Source: Rhodanobacteraceae bacterium | GTDB lineage: Bacteria > Pseudomonadota > Gammaproteobacteria > Xanthomonadales > Rhodanobacteraceae | DNA: 24,890 bases | Assembly (NCBI GenBank): GCA_025928735.1 | Contig: JAICIW010000002.1 | Location: 1-24,890 of the forward strand | Direction of reading: 5' to 3' | In this document: positions 8,037-15,242 of the stretch, in pieces | Numbering within the stretch: position 1 is the stretch's first letter | Layout: the number at the start of each line of letters is the position of its first letter | Notes under the pieces: model-generated | Database searches by the model: none | Seen by the model: the letters and a program-made list of their open reading frames with translations, nothing else | Told to the model about the DNA's origin: nothing | Made by a program: the position numbers and the translations under genes

Positions 8037-9034
8037 AGATCTTCACGCATGCGCGCGCCGTCCTGAAACCACAAGTGATCCTGCCGGTGCTGCTGGCCGC
8101 GGCGCTGCTGGTGTTCGCGTTCAGTCTCGGTGATCTCGGCAAGGTGGTGGCACGCCTGCGGGATCTGCCGCTGCGCGTGCTGGGCATCTCGATCGGCGGC
8201 GCAGCGGTCTATCTCGGGTGCAAGGCCGTGCAACTGCGCTTGATGCTGCGGCGGATCGACGTGTGCATTCCGCCTCGGCCGTTCTGGCTTGCCTTCGCGG
8301 TCGGCGAACTCACGGTGACGCTGCCGCTGGGGCTTTTTTCCCAGAACTGGGTGTTGTCGGCTTCGCGGCGCGTGCATGTCGGCCGCAGCTCGGCCGCGAC
8401 GGTGATGATGTTGCTGGTCGAGATCGCAACGGTGTTCCTGTTTCTCGCGGTCATCGCGATACCCGGCTGGAGCGAGGTGCGGTGGATTTCGGTGGCGCTG
8501 CTGGTGGTGTTCGCCTCGGCGGTCGCGGCGGCGCTGCTGTTCGAAGACAAGGCACGCGAGTTGCCGGACCGCTTCCGTCGCGAATGGGTGAAGAAGATCG
8601 CGAAGGGCGCCATCGAATTGCTGGACGGCCTGCGCAAACTGTGCACGCCCCACACCATCGCGGTGAGCCTGGTGCTGGCGGCCATCTACCTTGGTGCGCT
8701 CGCCACCGCGTTTTGGCAGGTGGGACGTGGCATGCACGTACAGCATCTCAGCTATCTCGACGCCACCACCATCTACATGTTTTCGCTGGCGGTCATCCTG
8801 ATCGGCGCGGGACTGATCAGCCAGATCGGCACCGTCGACCTGCTCGGCATGGTCATCGCGCGCGCGTGGGGCATCGGCTACACCGACGGTCTGGCGATGA
8901 TGCTGGGGTTTCGCATCGTGTGGACCGGTTCGATCTGGCTGCTGTGCCTGCCGATCGTCGGCGCCACCTGGCGCGAAATGCCATCCCACGGCAAGCGCAA
9001 ATCAGGTGACGGTGGCAAGCAAGAGTCCGGTTGA
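8030..9034 (+). CDS. hpnL: HpnL-like membrane protein (UPF0104 / LPG synthase membrane domain family)
   Basis: The 334-residue integral membrane protein has roughly seven or eight hydrophobic segments. It belongs to the family of the membrane domain of lysylphosphatidylglycerol synthases (flippase-like), which includes HpnL of hopanoid clusters. Visible family features are a GLFSQNWVLSASRRVHVGRS segment after the third helix and a conserved GAGLISQIGTVDLL loop near residue 264. The start ATG 8030 overlaps the previous stop, giving tight coupling; longer in-frame starts would lie deep inside the acyltransferase gene. By analogy it may move or position a lipid between leaflets, but the substrate cannot be read from the sequence. 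The assignment to HpnL rather than another UPF0104 member leans on its neighbours hpnH and hpnB. The C-terminal tail is short, polar and Lys/Gly-rich. Confidence 0.75.
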   Translation: MLKIFTHARAVLKPQVILPVLLAAALLVFAFSLGDLGKVVARLRDLPLRVLGISIGGAAVYLGCKAVQLRLMLRRIDVCIPPRPFWLAFAVGELTVTLPLGLFSQNWVLSASRRVHVGRSSAATVMMLLVEIATVFLFLAVIAIPGWSEVRWISVALLVVFASAVAAALLFEDKARELPDRFRREWVKKIAKGAIELLDGLRKLCTPHTIAVSLVLAAIYLGALATAFWQVGRGMHVQHLSYLDATTIYMFSLAVILIGAGLISQIGTVDLLGMVIARAWGIGYTDGLAMMLGFRIVWTGSIWLLCLPIVGATWREMPSHGKRKSGDGGKQESG

Positions 9035-9046
9035 GGGGCTTGTTGC

Positions 9047-10951
9047 CTATCCGTGGCGCGAACGCCGTCGGCGCGCCCGTGCCACCATCTTCGGATCGGC
9101 GGCACGACGGATGCGCATGGGCACCGCATCGCGCCACCCGCGCCACCCAAGGCCGCCGCCAATCAGCGCGAGGCCGAGGCACATGAGGCCGAATGCTCCC
9201 GGTTCCGGCACGCCCACGCTGCCGCCACCGTCACCCGCGCCGCCGGATGGGCCGCTCAACGCGAGCTGCAAACCGCGACCACCGTCGATCTCGTTGAGCT
9301 CACACCCGAAGCCTTGCATCAGGCCGTAACACCTGAAATTCACGTCGTCCAGGTGGGAGAACGCCGATGCGCTGAAGAAATCGAAGGTATCGCCATCGCG
9401 CTGGCTCGTGTTGTTGCCGAGGTAGAAATCGAACCACGTGGAACCGAGCCAGATGGCGAACGGGTCGAATGTCACCCTGGAACTGGAGACAAGGGTATCG
9501 AAGCTCGTCAGGCTATCGACATCCACATGCATCGAACCATAAAGCTCGACGGCCTGCGCGTCGATGATAAAGCTGCCGATATCCCCCGGATCTTCGCCGG
9601 GACTCAGCACCGCGCCATCACCCAGATGCAAGAGGCTGGCGGACGTGACATGGCCGCTGCCGGCCAGCGTGCCGCCATCGATGCGGATCAGGCCCTGTGA
9701 AAGATCGCCTTGGAAGGTCGTGGTGCCAGCGGTTTGCGTGAAGACTCCGGAACCTCGAATTCCACCTGTGGATTTCACGGTGCCGGCATTCACGAATTCC
9801 CCGTCGTTCCGGAACGTGCCGGCGTTGTCGAAGTGCCCGGACTTCCCGTTGTCGAAGCGACCCTTGTTTGTCAGCGTGCCGTTGAGAGTATTGGTGAACG
9901 TACCTTCGTTGGCCAGCGTGCCCGCCTGGATCTTCAATGCAGCATGATTGATCAGCGTTGCGCCCACCTCGTTCCTCAGCCTGCCCTTGTTCGACAGCGA
10001 GCTGTAGTTGGTCAGCGTCCCGCCGGCCTCGTTCTTCAGCGTATTGAAGTTCGACAGCGAACCATAGTTGGTCAGAGTCCCGCCTAGCTCGTTGGTCAGC
10101 GTGCCTGCGTTCGAAAGCGAACCCAGGTTGGTCAGTGTGCCGCCGAACTGATTCCTCAGCGTGCCCAAATTCTGCAGGTCACCGACGTTGGTGATCGTTC
10201 CCATCAGGTTCGTCAGCGTGGAGCCATTGATCAGATCGCCAAAGTTTTCCACCGCGGCGTTCATGTTTCTCAATGACCCGATGCTTTCGAGGGTGCCATG
10301 GTTGATCAAATGGCCGCCGGAAAGATTGTCCAGAGTGCCATTGCTGCTCAAGGTACCCCAGTTGGCCAGCACGCCGGACAGATCGTTCATCAGCATGCCG
10401 GAACTGGACATATGGCCGAGGTTGTCGATTACCCCGCCACGGTTCAGGACCGAACCGTTACTCGTAAGCACACCGTGGCTACCATTGGTCAACGTACCGT
10501 AGTTGGACAATGCGCCGCCATTGAAGATTTCCGCGGGCCCCCATACCGCCCCGTCGTTGCTCAGGGTGCCGAAATTCTGCACGTTGCCATTGTTGATCAG
10601 TTGGGTCTTCACAGCGTTCCGGAACACCCCGGTGGCTGCATTTACGAGAATGCCGCCGTCATGATTGACGACCCTCTGGAAGTTGAACACGGTCCCGGCA
10701 TTGGTCAGCGAGCCCGAAGAATGGATATCCGCCGTGTAGAGGGCGCAGAAGGTACCGGGGGCCACGCTCCTGGCATCGTGGATATTGATCTGCGGATATA
10801 TCGGGTTGCAGTCCAATGGCTCGGCGGCATGTCCCGGCGCAACGTACAGCCCCAAGCCGCAGGCGCCCACGGCGAGTGCCAGGCGGAGTGCGCCGCGTCG
10901 GGCGCGGCCGTGGGTCATGCGATGCCCCGGTTGATCCTCGTTGGCTTCCAT
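9047..10951 (-). CDS. PEP-CTERM protein made of 20-residue repeats
   Basis: The protein has 634 residues and is predicted to be exported. A signal peptide covers about residues 13-43 (RRGALRLALAVGACGLGLYVAPGHAAE). The body (about 60-430) is a chain of short repeats with the pattern GTLTNxGSLSNxGTLxNExG, which should form a beta-solenoid. A non-repetitive domain with a Cys pair follows (CYGLMQGFGC). The C-terminus is the sorting signal: VPEP, a hydrophobic helix (FGLMCLGLALIGGGLG) and basic residues. Such proteins are processed by exosortase/EpsH systems; none is visible here. The tail after the helix is unusually long and Arg-rich, about 25 residues. The start ATG at 10951 has GGAG 5 nt upstream; an in-frame start at 11032 lacks one. 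It converges on the HpnL-like gene with only 12 bp between stops. Confidence 0.88.
   Translation of the reverse strand: MEANEDQPGHRMTHGRARRGALRLALAVGACGLGLYVAPGHAAEPLDCNPIYPQINIHDARSVAPGTFCALYTADIHSSGSLTNAGTVFNFQRVVNHDGGILVNAATGVFRNAVKTQLINNGNVQNFGTLSNDGAVWGPAEIFNGGALSNYGTLTNGSHGVLTSNGSVLNRGGVIDNLGHMSSSGMLMNDLSGVLANWGTLSSNGTLDNLSGGHLINHGTLESIGSLRNMNAAVENFGDLINGSTLTNLMGTITNVGDLQNLGTLRNQFGGTLTNLGSLSNAGTLTNELGGTLTNYGSLSNFNTLKNEAGGTLTNYSSLSNKGRLRNEVGATLINHAALKIQAGTLANEGTFTNTLNGTLTNKGRFDNGKSGHFDNAGTFRNDGEFVNAGTVKSTGGIRGSGVFTQTAGTTTFQGDLSQGLIRIDGGTLAGSGHVTSASLLHLGDGAVLSPGEDPGDIGSFIIDAQAVELYGSMHVDVDSLTSFDTLVSSSRVTFDPFAIWLGSTWFDFYLGNNTSQRDGDTFDFFSASAFSHLDDVNFRCYGLMQGFGCELNEIDGGRGLQLALSGPSGGAGDGGGSVGVPEPGAFGLMCLGLALIGGGLGWRGWRDAVPMRIRRAADPKMVARARRRRSRHG
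9948..10187 (-). repeat. 60-bp tandem repeats within the PEP-CTERM gene
   Basis: Four consecutive 60-bp units start at 9948, 10008, 10068 and 10128 on the + strand, each beginning TTGGTCAG or TTGATCAG. Each codes for one 20-residue repeat of the PEP-CTERM protein. More divergent units extend on both sides, roughly 9860-10670. The period is an exact multiple of three, so gain or loss of a unit would keep the frame. Confidence 0.85.
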
Positions 10952-10958
10952 CACTGCT

Positions 10959-10990
10959 CCCCATGGGGTTTTTTGACGCGCCGAAGCGCG
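10959..10990 (-). promoter_or_regulatory. structured ribosome-binding region of the PEP-CTERM gene
   Basis: On the minus strand a stem of five G/C pairs with an extra-stable UUCG loop (CGCGC-UUCG-GCGCG, 10977-10990) is followed by six A residues. Then comes a perfect 10-bp palindrome CCCCATGGGG (10959-10968), whose right half provides the GGGGAG Shine-Dalgarno sequence 5 nt before the start. Base pairing of this palindrome could limit ribosome access. The structure is directly visible; the regulation is inferred. Confidence 0.45.
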
Positions 10991-11125
10991 AACCGATACC
11001 CCCACACACGAACAGAGTCGGTACCAGGGCACAAACCTTCAGCGCTGCACCGATCGGGCGACCCACGGCCGGCCTGGGGCAAGCTGGGCTATCTGGAAGC
11101 ACAGTCCGTACCAAGCGATCAAATT

Positions 11126-11142
11126 ACTTGTAATCAACAAGT
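11126..11142. promoter_or_regulatory. inverted repeat ACTTGT-5-ACAAGT, possible operator upstream of the PEP-CTERM gene
   Basis: The arms are perfect 6-mers with a 5-nt spacer, in an AT-rich island within otherwise GC-rich DNA, about 180 bp upstream of the PEP-CTERM start. No clear -10/-35 pair can be fixed. It resembles a dimeric repressor or activator site; the regulator is unknown. Confidence 0.35.
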
Positions 11143-11220
11143 TGCAAACGCCAGCCGAATTTGACCCGCGCAAATCGTAAAGTCTGCCGACAGTCAGGCG
11201 GAATGTTCGGGGCTCATGCC

Positions 11221-12300
11221 TCAGGCGATCGCGGCCAGGAAGTGCCCGACTGACACCGCTGCATCCATGCGCGGAATGCCCGCGGCCGCGCGTGCGCGAT
11301 CGATGTCGCGCGGCAGATCCAGATGTTTTTGGTCTTCCGACCAGACATGCCCCTTGTCGCGATGAAAGCGCGCCAGGTATTCCTGCTCGCTTTGTCCGGG
11401 CGTCGCCACGAACAGCGCCTTGCGACCCAGCGCCGCCAGTTCCATCAGCGTGGTGTAGCCCGAGCGCGTCATCACCAGCTTCGCGCGGTTGAGCATTTCG
11501 GCCTGGCGTTCGCGGTTGAGATAGTCGTACACGGTGGCGCCATCGATCTCGCGCGCGCCGTCGCCGTCGCCCGGCTTTCCCAGTGTCACCACGATGCGGC
11601 CTGCAAGTTTCGGCAGCGCTTCCAGCACCAGTTCTTCCAGCAGGCCACGTTGCGGTTCGATGCCGGATACCGAAAAGAACACGTCGATGTCCTGCTCGAC
11701 GTCCATGGGCTGGACGCTGGACAGCGGGCCGATATATACCAGTCGACCGTCGCCCCAGTCGAATTCCGGATCGTGGCCCAGCCAGCCCGACAAGCCGCCG
11801 TTTTCCGCGACGTCCGGTATCAATATCCGGGTGAAGCCACGCAACAAGTTGCGCTGCCCCCATTCCGCGACCCATTGCGTGAACCCGCTGAAGAACGGCA
11901 CCACTTGATGGATCGAATGGAGGATGCAGTAGCTCGGCACCGCGCGCGACCACACGCCGAAACGACTGTCCGAAATCACGCAGTCGAGATGCCGTTGCGC
12001 CACCAGCGCCTCGGTCATCCGGTGCTCACGGCGGAAACCCGCCAGCACCCACGGCATCGAAGCCGTCATGCGCAGATAGAACACGGCGGGGTAGCGGCTG
12101 AAAGGCGCGGGCGTATCGCGGAACGGAAAATACTCGCAGGCGTCGCCCAGTTCCGACTGCAGCAAGCGCATGCCGGGGCCCGGCTGGATCATCACCATCA
12201 CCTGATCGCCGCGGTCCAGCAGTGCGCGGATCAACCCAAGGCTGCGCGTCGCATGTCCGAGACCCCAGTGGTAGACGCCATACAGGATTCGTCGCCCCAT
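11221..12300 (-). CDS. MurG/GT28-like glycosyltransferase
   Basis: The protein has 359 residues and a GT-B fold pattern. The N-terminus MGRRILYGVYHWGLGHATRSLGL resembles the glycine-rich acceptor-domain start of UDP-GlcNAc transferases, and the C-terminal half has VMTRSGYTTLMELAALGRKALFVATPGQSEQEYLA, the usual nucleotide-sugar binding region with a conserved Gly and Glu. No signal peptide or membrane helix is seen, so it probably acts at the cytoplasmic membrane face. The start ATG 12300 has AAGGAAG 5 nt upstream; the frame extends further upstream without conserved sequence. Donor and acceptor are unknown. It is transcribed towards the PEP-CTERM gene, 269 bp away, and a link to surface polysaccharide is only suggestive. 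Confidence 0.8.
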   Translation of the reverse strand: MGRRILYGVYHWGLGHATRSLGLIRALLDRGDQVMVMIQPGPGMRLLQSELGDACEYFPFRDTPAPFSRYPAVFYLRMTASMPWVLAGFRREHRMTEALVAQRHLDCVISDSRFGVWSRAVPSYCILHSIHQVVPFFSGFTQWVAEWGQRNLLRGFTRILIPDVAENGGLSGWLGHDPEFDWGDGRLVYIGPLSSVQPMDVEQDIDVFFSVSGIEPQRGLLEELVLEALPKLAGRIVVTLGKPGDGDGAREIDGATVYDYLNRERQAEMLNRAKLVMTRSGYTTLMELAALGRKALFVATPGQSEQEYLARFHRDKGHVWSEDQKHLDLPRDIDRARAAAGIPRMDAAVSVGHFLAAIA

Positions 12301-12451
12301 CCAGACTTCCTTTGCCGTGCCGGCGAAACCACGATCCCGCATGCTGGCATGCAAAACGTGTATGCGGCGCGAACGTGGCAATCGTGCGAAAATCGTTCGC
12401 CATGCGCGCACCGTGGTTTTCTGTGGGCGAACGCAAGCGTGCAGCAATCTT

Positions 12452-12528
12452 GGCCCCGTAGCTCAGCTGGATAGAGCGTCCCCCTCCTAAGGGGAAGGTC
12501 GCCCGTTCGAATCGGGCCGGGGTCGCCA
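12452..12528 (+). tRNA. tRNA-Arg (anticodon CCT), CCA encoded
   Basis: It folds as a complete cloverleaf: acceptor GGCCCCG/CGGGGTC (one G-U pair), D-stem GCTC/GAGC, anticodon stem TCCCC/GGGGA around loop CTCCTAA (anticodon CCT at 12486-12488), T-arm GCCCG-TTCGAAT-CGGGC, discriminator G and encoded CCA. It reads AGG codons, rare in this GC-rich genome. The gene stands alone; no integrase or att duplication is seen beside it. Confidence 0.97.
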
Positions 12529-12655
12529 TCTCGACGCGCGTGCGCGAACCCGCCCGCCTCCGATCAACGTCTGCCGCGCGAGCCCCGTGTTTTCGCGCTG
12601 CTACAATGTGCGATTGATTTCACGCGCTGCACGTGCAGTGGACACAGGAGCTTGC

Positions 12656-14188
12656 ATGACCCATCCCATTCTTTCCGCGCTCGGCCTCGCCGACACCAAT
12701 TCCGGCACCTTCCTCGGCAACGATGAGTGGTCGAAGACCACCAACGCGGGCGTGCTGGAACCCTTGAATCCGGCCACCAACGAAGTGCTGGCGAAGGTGT
12801 ATGCGACCAGCGACGCGGATTACGAAACCATCGTGCGCAACGCGCAGAAGGCGTTCGCGGAATGGCGCAATGTTCCGGCACCGAAGCGCGGCGAAGCGGT
12901 GCGCCTGTGCGCACACGCGCTGCGCGAGCACAAGGACGCGCTCGGTTCGCTGGTCGCGCTGGAAATGGGCAAGATCAAGCCGGAGGGTGACGGCGAAGTG
13001 CAGGAAATGATCGACATCGCCGACTTCGCGGTCGGCCAGTCGCGCATGTTGTACGGCCTGTCGATGCATTCCGAGCGCCCGGGCCACCGGATGTACGAAC
13101 AATGGCACCCGCTGGGCCTGGTCGGCATCATCAGCGCCTTCAACTTCCCGGTCGCGGTGTGGAGCTGGAATGCGTTCGTCGCCGCGGTGTGCGGCAACGT
13201 GTGCATCTGGAAGCCGTCGCCCAAGACGCCGCTGTCGGCGATCGCTTCCGTCCGCATCTGCAACGAAGCACTGAAGGCCGGTGGCTTCCCGGAAATCTTC
13301 TACCTCTTCAACGACGCGGGCAGCGAACTGGCGCAGAAGTTCGTGGACGACAAGCGCATCCCGTTGATCAGCTTCACGGGTTCCACCAAGGTGGGCCGCA
13401 TGGTCGGCGAACGCGTGGCCGCGCGGATGGGCCGCTCGCTGCTGGAACTCGGTGGCAACAACGCAATCATCCTCGATCGCTCGGCCGACCTGGGTCTCGC
13501 GATCCCGGCGATCGTGTTCGGCGCGGTCGGCACCGCGGGCCAGCGCTGCACTTCGACGCGCCGCCTGTTCGTGCACGAATCGATTGTCGACGACGTGCTG
13601 GGCAAGCTGCGCCACGCCTACCAGCAAGTCGAGAAGAAGATCGGCGACCCGACCAAGCCGGAAACATTGATGGGTCCGCTGAACAGCAAGGCCGCGGTCG
13701 ACCAGTTCGCGAACGCGGTGAAGACCGCGAAAGCCAGCGGCGCGCGCGTCGTCAGCGGCGGCTCGGTGCTGGAACGCCAAGGCAACTTCGTGGAACCGAC
13801 CATCATCGCCGGCGTGCAGTCCTCCGACGAAATCGTGCAGACCGAAACCTTCGCGCCGATCCTCTACGTGATGCCGTTCAAGACGCTGGACGACGCGATC
13901 CGCATGCAGAACGACGTGCCGCAGGGTCTGTCTTCGGCGATCTTCACGCAAAACCTGAAGGCCGCCGAACAGTACCTGTCCGGCTCGGGCTCCGACTGCG
14001 GTATCGCCAACGTCAACATCGGCACCTCGGGCGCCGAAATCGGCGGCGCGTTCGGTGGCGAAAAGGAAACCGGTGGCGGGCGCGAATCCGGCTCGGACGC
14101 GTGGAAGGCTTACATGCGCCGCCAGACCAACACCATCAACTGGTCGGACGCGTTGCCGTTGGCGCAGGGCATCAAGTTCGATTTGTGA
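12656..14188 (+). CDS. amaB: ALDH7-family aldehyde dehydrogenase (likely alpha-aminoadipic semialdehyde / piperideine-6-carboxylate dehydrogenase)
   Basis: The 510-residue NAD-dependent dehydrogenase has catalytic C298 in GTAGQRCTSTRR, general base E264 in LELGGNNA, N163 in SAFNFPVAVW and K186 in IWKPSPK. The C-terminal stretch (SGAEIGGAFGGEKETGGGRE then SGSDAWKAYMRRQTN) is characteristic of ALDH7 (antiquitin, AmaB/Pcd), which oxidises alpha-aminoadipic semialdehyde from lysine breakdown to 2-aminoadipate. ATG 12656 has GGAG 5 nt upstream, which sets the start. No other lysine-catabolism gene is nearby, so the substrate is inferred from the family; members also act on other semialdehydes and in stress protection. 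A GGGATTC heptamer array begins one base after its stop. Confidence 0.9.
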   Translation: MTHPILSALGLADTNSGTFLGNDEWSKTTNAGVLEPLNPATNEVLAKVYATSDADYETIVRNAQKAFAEWRNVPAPKRGEAVRLCAHALREHKDALGSLVALEMGKIKPEGDGEVQEMIDIADFAVGQSRMLYGLSMHSERPGHRMYEQWHPLGLVGIISAFNFPVAVWSWNAFVAAVCGNVCIWKPSPKTPLSAIASVRICNEALKAGGFPEIFYLFNDAGSELAQKFVDDKRIPLISFTGSTKVGRMVGERVAARMGRSLLELGGNNAIILDRSADLGLAIPAIVFGAVGTAGQRCTSTRRLFVHESIVDDVLGKLRHAYQQVEKKIGDPTKPETLMGPLNSKAAVDQFANAVKTAKASGARVVSGGSVLERQGNFVEPTIIAGVQSSDEIVQTETFAPILYVMPFKTLDDAIRMQNDVPQGLSSAIFTQNLKAAEQYLSGSGSDCGIANVNIGTSGAEIGGAFGGEKETGGGRESGSDAWKAYMRRQTNTINWSDALPLAQGIKFDL

Positions 14189-14189
14189 C

Positions 14190-14266
14190 GGGATTCGGGA
14201 TTCGGGATTCGGGATTCGGGATTCGGGATTCGGGATTCGGGATTCGGGATTCGGGATTCGGGATTC
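14190..14266. repeat. 11 perfect tandem copies of heptamer GGGATTC
   Basis: Eleven exact copies of the 7-bp unit fill 77 bp and start 1 nt after the ALDH7 stop codon. The unit length is not a multiple of three, so reading it in any frame gives a heptapeptide repeat (GFGIRDS on the + strand, RIPNPES on the - strand). Such GGGATTC/GAATCCC arrays are common between genes in Xanthomonadales. Perfect identity suggests recent slippage or strong homogenisation. Confidence 0.95.
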
Positions 14267-14288
14267 TAAGAAGCGTAACAAGACACCT

Positions 14289-14407
14289 CGTCATTCCGGG
14301 GCCGCATCCAGCTTCATCGGATGCGGAACCCGGAACCCAGTGTCTTTTCATCATCAGAGCCAAGGCGCTCGGTTCCGGATCGTGGCTTCGCCACGTCCGG
14401 AATGACG
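14289..14407. repeat. 119-bp palindromic repeat, diverged relative of the 100-bp element
   Basis: The ends are perfect 10-bp inverted repeats CGTCATTCCG/CGGAATGACG. Inside are two hairpins: CCGCATCC/GGATGCGG, and CCGGAtCGTGGC/GCCACGTCCGG around TTC. The centre keeps the ACCCAGTG segment seen in the copies at 406-505 and 19351-19450. Architecture is shared, sequence is only partly shared. It fills most of the gap between the heptamer array and the metallophosphoesterase gene. Confidence 0.8.
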
Positions 14408-14447
14408 ACAAGGTTGGTTGTTGGTTGAAGTCCAGCAAGAGCGCGTG

Positions 14448-15242
14448 ATGAACACACCCTCCGGTTCCATCGAATACCGCCTCGCCGCGATCTCGGACAT
14501 CCATGGCAATCTCGCCGCGCTGGACGCGGTGCTGGAAGACATCGACAGGCGCGGCTGCGACCTGGTCGTCAATCTCGGTGACATTCTTTCCGGGCCATTG
14601 CAGCCGGCTGAAACCGCCGACCGCCTGATGGCACTGGACCTGCCGACGATCCGCGGCAATCACGAACGGCAGCTGCTCGAACAGACGCAGGAACGCATGG
14701 GCGCTTCCGACGCTTATGCCCGCGCGCGTCTCAGCGATCAACAGATGGATTGGGTGCGCGGGCTGCCAACCAGCCTGCAGCTGGACGGTGGCGTACACCT
14801 GTGTCATGGCACCCCACGCAGCGACCTCGAATATTTTCTCGAAGAAACGGATGTGGCCGGCGCACACCCGGCAACGCTCGATGTCGTGCGTGAACGCGCC
14901 GGCGACATCGACGCCGAGCTGATCTTGTGCGGGCACACGCACATGCCGCGCAGCATGCGACTCGCCGACGGCCGATTGATCGTGAATCCCGGCAGCGTCG
15001 GGCTGCAGGCCTTCGCATGGGAAGACCACGCGCACCCGCACGTGATGGAGACCGGCTCGCCGCACGCGCGCTATGCCCTGCTCGAACGCGGCACGCATGG
15101 CTGGACGGTGGCCCACGTCGCGGTCGCCTACGACTGGGAATCCGTCGCGCGCACGGCCGAACGGCACGGTCGGCCGGAATGGGCGCACGCGCTCCGACAC
15201 GGGCGCATGCCCATTGCCACACTGCAGGAACACGCCGCATGA
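14448..15242 (+). CDS. calcineurin-like metallophosphoesterase (YfcE/ApaH-type)
   Basis: The 264-residue cytosolic phosphoesterase has the full set of metal ligands: DIHGN (D17, H19), NLGD (D45), RGNHE (N71, H72), CHGTP (H120) and GHTH (H163, H165), followed by NPGSVG, typical of the small prokaryotic phosphodiesterase subgroup. The substrate cannot be told from the sequence; the family includes phosphodiesterases and diadenosine-tetraphosphatase-like enzymes. The start ATG 14448 has only a weak AAGAG upstream; a GTG three bases earlier is possible. Its stop overlaps the start of the following SDR gene (ATGA), so the two are co-translated. Confidence 0.87.
   Translation: MNTPSGSIEYRLAAISDIHGNLAALDAVLEDIDRRGCDLVVNLGDILSGPLQPAETADRLMALDLPTIRGNHERQLLEQTQERMGASDAYARARLSDQQMDWVRGLPTSLQLDGGVHLCHGTPRSDLEYFLEETDVAGAHPATLDVVRERAGDIDAELILCGHTHMPRSMRLADGRLIVNPGSVGLQAFAWEDHAHPHVMETGSPHARYALLERGTHGWTVAHVAVAYDWESVARTAERHGRPEWAHALRHGRMPIATLQEHAA

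Larger units (their letters stand above)
10952..11220. other. 269-bp intergenic leader of the PEP-CTERM gene
   Basis: The gap holds the structured ribosome-binding region and the inverted repeat listed separately. It also has an imperfect direct repeat (AACAGAGTCGGTACCA at 11011-11026 and AGCACAGTCCGTACCA at 11098-11113, 13 of 16 identical) about 87 bp apart. I see no protein-coding frame I would trust in it. A known riboswitch class was considered and not matched. Confidence 0.4.

Noticed and set aside
9053..9700. Long + strand open frames opposite the PEP-CTERM gene
   Set aside because: They are produced by the GC-rich, repetitive antisense of a convincing PEP-CTERM gene; no domain, ribosome site or plausible composition supports them.
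11011..11113. A c-di-GMP (GEMM-type) riboswitch near the PEP-CTERM gene
   Set aside because: A GGGCAcAAACC-like stretch appears on the + strand only, which is opposite to the gene, and the conserved GACGCAAAGCC block is missing.
12452..12528. tRNA-Arg as an integration site of a genomic island
   Set aside because: No integrase, no repeat of the tRNA 3' end within the window, and ordinary housekeeping genes downstream.
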